A stretch of 64,000 nt of DNA from Symbiodinium natans (lineage: Eukaryota; Sar; Dinophyceae; Suessiales; Symbiodiniaceae). This document shows positions 62,312 to 64,000 of the stretch, one piece after another. The stretch spans positions 176,832 through 240,831 of the forward strand of contig CAJNDS010002075.1 in NCBI GenBank assembly GCA_905221605.1, in the 5' to 3' direction. Both the position numbers and the translations under genes were made by a program. Each line of letters begins with the position of its first letter. Position 1 is the first letter of the stretch. Under the pieces are notes generated by a model. The model did no database searches. It saw only the letters and a program-made list of their open reading frames with translations, and was not told where the DNA came from.

Positions 62312-62404
62312 TACCAGGACGGGCTATTATGCCCCATAACCCCTTAAAATGGCCCTTTATAGGGTTGATTCTGGGGTTATAGGGCCCAATAGCCCATCCT
62401 GGTA
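62312..62404. mobile_element. Near-perfect hairpin element (TACCAGGA)
   Basis: The two 34-base arms (TACCAGGACGGGCTATT.. and ..AATAGCCCATCCTGGTA) are inverted repeats with few mismatches, leaving a short AT-rich loop. It lies just upstream of the first joined exon. No target duplication is evident. Confidence 0.75.
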
Positions 62405-64000
62405 GGCCTTCGAGTTTAGGCTGAAGTCCGACGCTCTCGACAACCTCACGACCACGTTCTATTCTAAAACTAGGAACGCGCGCTTCTCGCTGCCGTGAAA
62501 GGTAGGTCGATGTCGCTTTGAGGACGTCGAGTACAGATGAAGGCAGAAGTAAGGAAGACACTGGCAGGCGTAGTGAATTGGAGACGTGGCATGGGACAGG
62601 CCAAAAGGGGTATGCGTGGCAGGCGCGGGTTAAGACGCATATCTCACACTTCGTGCTTTAAGGGCGGAACGTGGTCGAATATAGAACATCCATATGAAAA
62701 GAGCACGAATTAATCGGCCTGCGTAGGGTTTTCGTAGCATTGCGAAAACTGCGGATTTTCAGCATACTGCATCATGAAGGCGCGAGGTACGAAAATGTAC
62801 AAAACCAAGTTGTTTTTTCTCTGTCGTTTTTTTTTTTGGGGGGGGGCGATGACAGAGCTGAAGGTTTAGGTTCAAGTCTTTTGGGCTTTGGGCTTAGAAA
62901 CCGCAGAAAACACTTGCAAGACCGCCCTAAAGTTCCCGGAGACACGGAACATCAAAAAAAGGGCAACGGACGGAAGCTTACCTCGAGGGAAAAAGGTGGT
63001 GGAAAGCAAGCAACAAATAACGTATACTCCATCGGCTGTTGACGCGCAAAAAGCCCAGGTTGTCGTACACATTCCGGGCACGGTCTGCAGTCAAAGCCAA
63101 CAAGCAGCACCTGTCACGAGGTGAAGAAAACACTGTCACTGCCTTGGTTTTCGCTTAGTCCGCACAAATGTCACGCCCCAAGCTACCTAGAGAGGCGCGG
63201 GATGTAGCCAGTCGCTCATATGGTCGCTCTAAACCAAAAAAAACCGCCGCAGCAAGCAGGGCTTGAGAGTAGCACTTCTTGGGCAGTGGACGCAGAGTTC
63301 CATCATGTGCACGGGAACCTGGTACACATGAAGCGCCGCGAACACTGTAAATACCTTGTGATTCGTCTGTTCCGCACTTAATCACTCCCCCCCCCCGGCA
63401 CCCTCATTTTCAAACGTACCATGCCTTCAAGGTCCCGTCGACACCGGACATGAAAAAAGGCAGCGGAGCTTAAAATGACCTCGTGGACAAAACGGGCCTT
63501 GTGAAAACGTTCAGGCTCCTTATTGTAGTTTCTGCAAAAACCAAAAAGGTTAAGGTCCTAAGAGCCAGCCAGAAGAAAGCCAAGTATATAGGAGGGAGTT
63601 TAAGGCCCAAGTAGCCCCTATTTAGGTACATGGACCCCTAGGGGCACAAATACGTAAAGCCAACAGAAATTTCGTTGTCCAGTAACCTAGGGGAATTACA
63701 TGTTGACCTTTGGGATTTCATTGGGATTACAATATCCAAAAAAAAGGTTACTAAGGAAACTCTTCTGGAACAAGTCGTGGCTTCAGTGTGCCTTGGGCTT
63801 TGGCCTCGGCATTCACGAAGGGCCTGGAGGTCGGATGCTTTGAGGCGCCTAGGGTTTAGGGTTTAGGGTTTGGGGTTTCGGGTTTAGGGTCTAGGCTTCA
63901 GGGTTTAGGGTTTTTGGGGGTCCTTAGGGCTTGAAGATAGTCCCGGGTTCCAAGAATAAGGGTCCCATACGTCGGATCCCTATAAAACACGGTGGGGGGG
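62405..64000. other. Right end of window, no supported gene
   Basis: Few telomere units occur here until 63850. Minus frames at about 62405-62560 (LLPSSVLDVLKATSTYLSRQ) and 63155-63385 (ASCVPGSRAHDGTLRPLPKK) are open but cannot be tied to exons. A segment at about 63515-63620 (AGAGCCAGCCAGAAGAAAG) repeats one at about 57340-57455 and is another dispersed element. Confidence 0.5.

Larger units (their letters stand above)
1..64000. repeat. Interspersed TTTAGGG/CCCTAAA telomere-type repeats
   Basis: Short arrays of TTTAGGG or its complement CCCTAAA occur every few hundred bases across the whole window, in both orientations, from 2 to about 30 units. Variants such as GGGTTCA, TTTGGGG, TTAGGGC and CCCTAAG are mixed in. 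They lie between and within introns and mobile elements rather than forming one terminal block, so this is not simply a chromosome end. The unit is the plant/alveolate-type telomere repeat. Interstitial spreading is inferred. Confidence 0.97.

Overview
This window looks like nuclear DNA of a dinoflagellate. Three things point that way: TTTAGGG-type repeats are everywhere, recoverable introns use GT, GC or GA donors with AG acceptors (often AG|G), and almost all exon-like sequence lies on one strand (minus). The long plus-strand reading frame belongs to a retroelement. No rRNA, tRNA or CRISPR array was found.

Layout. Positions 1-3936 hold telomere-type arrays, a nested inverted-repeat element and short minus-strand exon-like islands. 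Positions 3937-12782 are a nearly intact LTR element inserted in a telomere-type array. Its two LTRs are almost identical. It has a copia-like half-tRNA primer site, a polypurine tract and one 2611-residue ORF with WW, S1-like, SAM-like and six CCCH-finger segments, but no recognisable protease, integrase or reverse transcriptase. From 12783 to about 49100, short coding islands of 50-200 bases sit on the minus strand between (CCCTAAA)n arrays and small inverted-repeat elements. The islands at about 14.6-30.9 kb match, in order, the ATP-grasp kinase of VIP1/PPIP5K inositol pyrophosphate synthases. From 62285 down to 50699 a second minus-strand gene can be rebuilt. Its last 26 exons join in phase into about 616 residues made of nine degenerate repeats of about 66 residues, with the core FGDxFIQxGxWR...DxxHFSxSH...HxGPRxDWxSW.

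The most interesting system is in the introns. A family of 110-240 bp elements with terminal inverted repeats CTTGGTAGCCCAGT/ACTGGGCTACCAAG and 4-bp target duplications interrupts the repeat gene at nine sites. On the gene strand the duplication begins with GA, GC or GT and the element ends in AG. Removing the element plus one duplication copy restores the reading frame and the repeat motif. These are introner-like, intron-generating transposons. Most copies were later invaded by telomere-type arrays, several of which are flanked by 15-30 bp duplications of the element. Telomere repeats thus make up much of the intron length and in two places appear to supply a splice site.

Limits. Exon joins were made by eye from phase and repeat homology without transcripts. 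The identity of the nine-repeat protein and of most islands at 31-49 kb is unknown.
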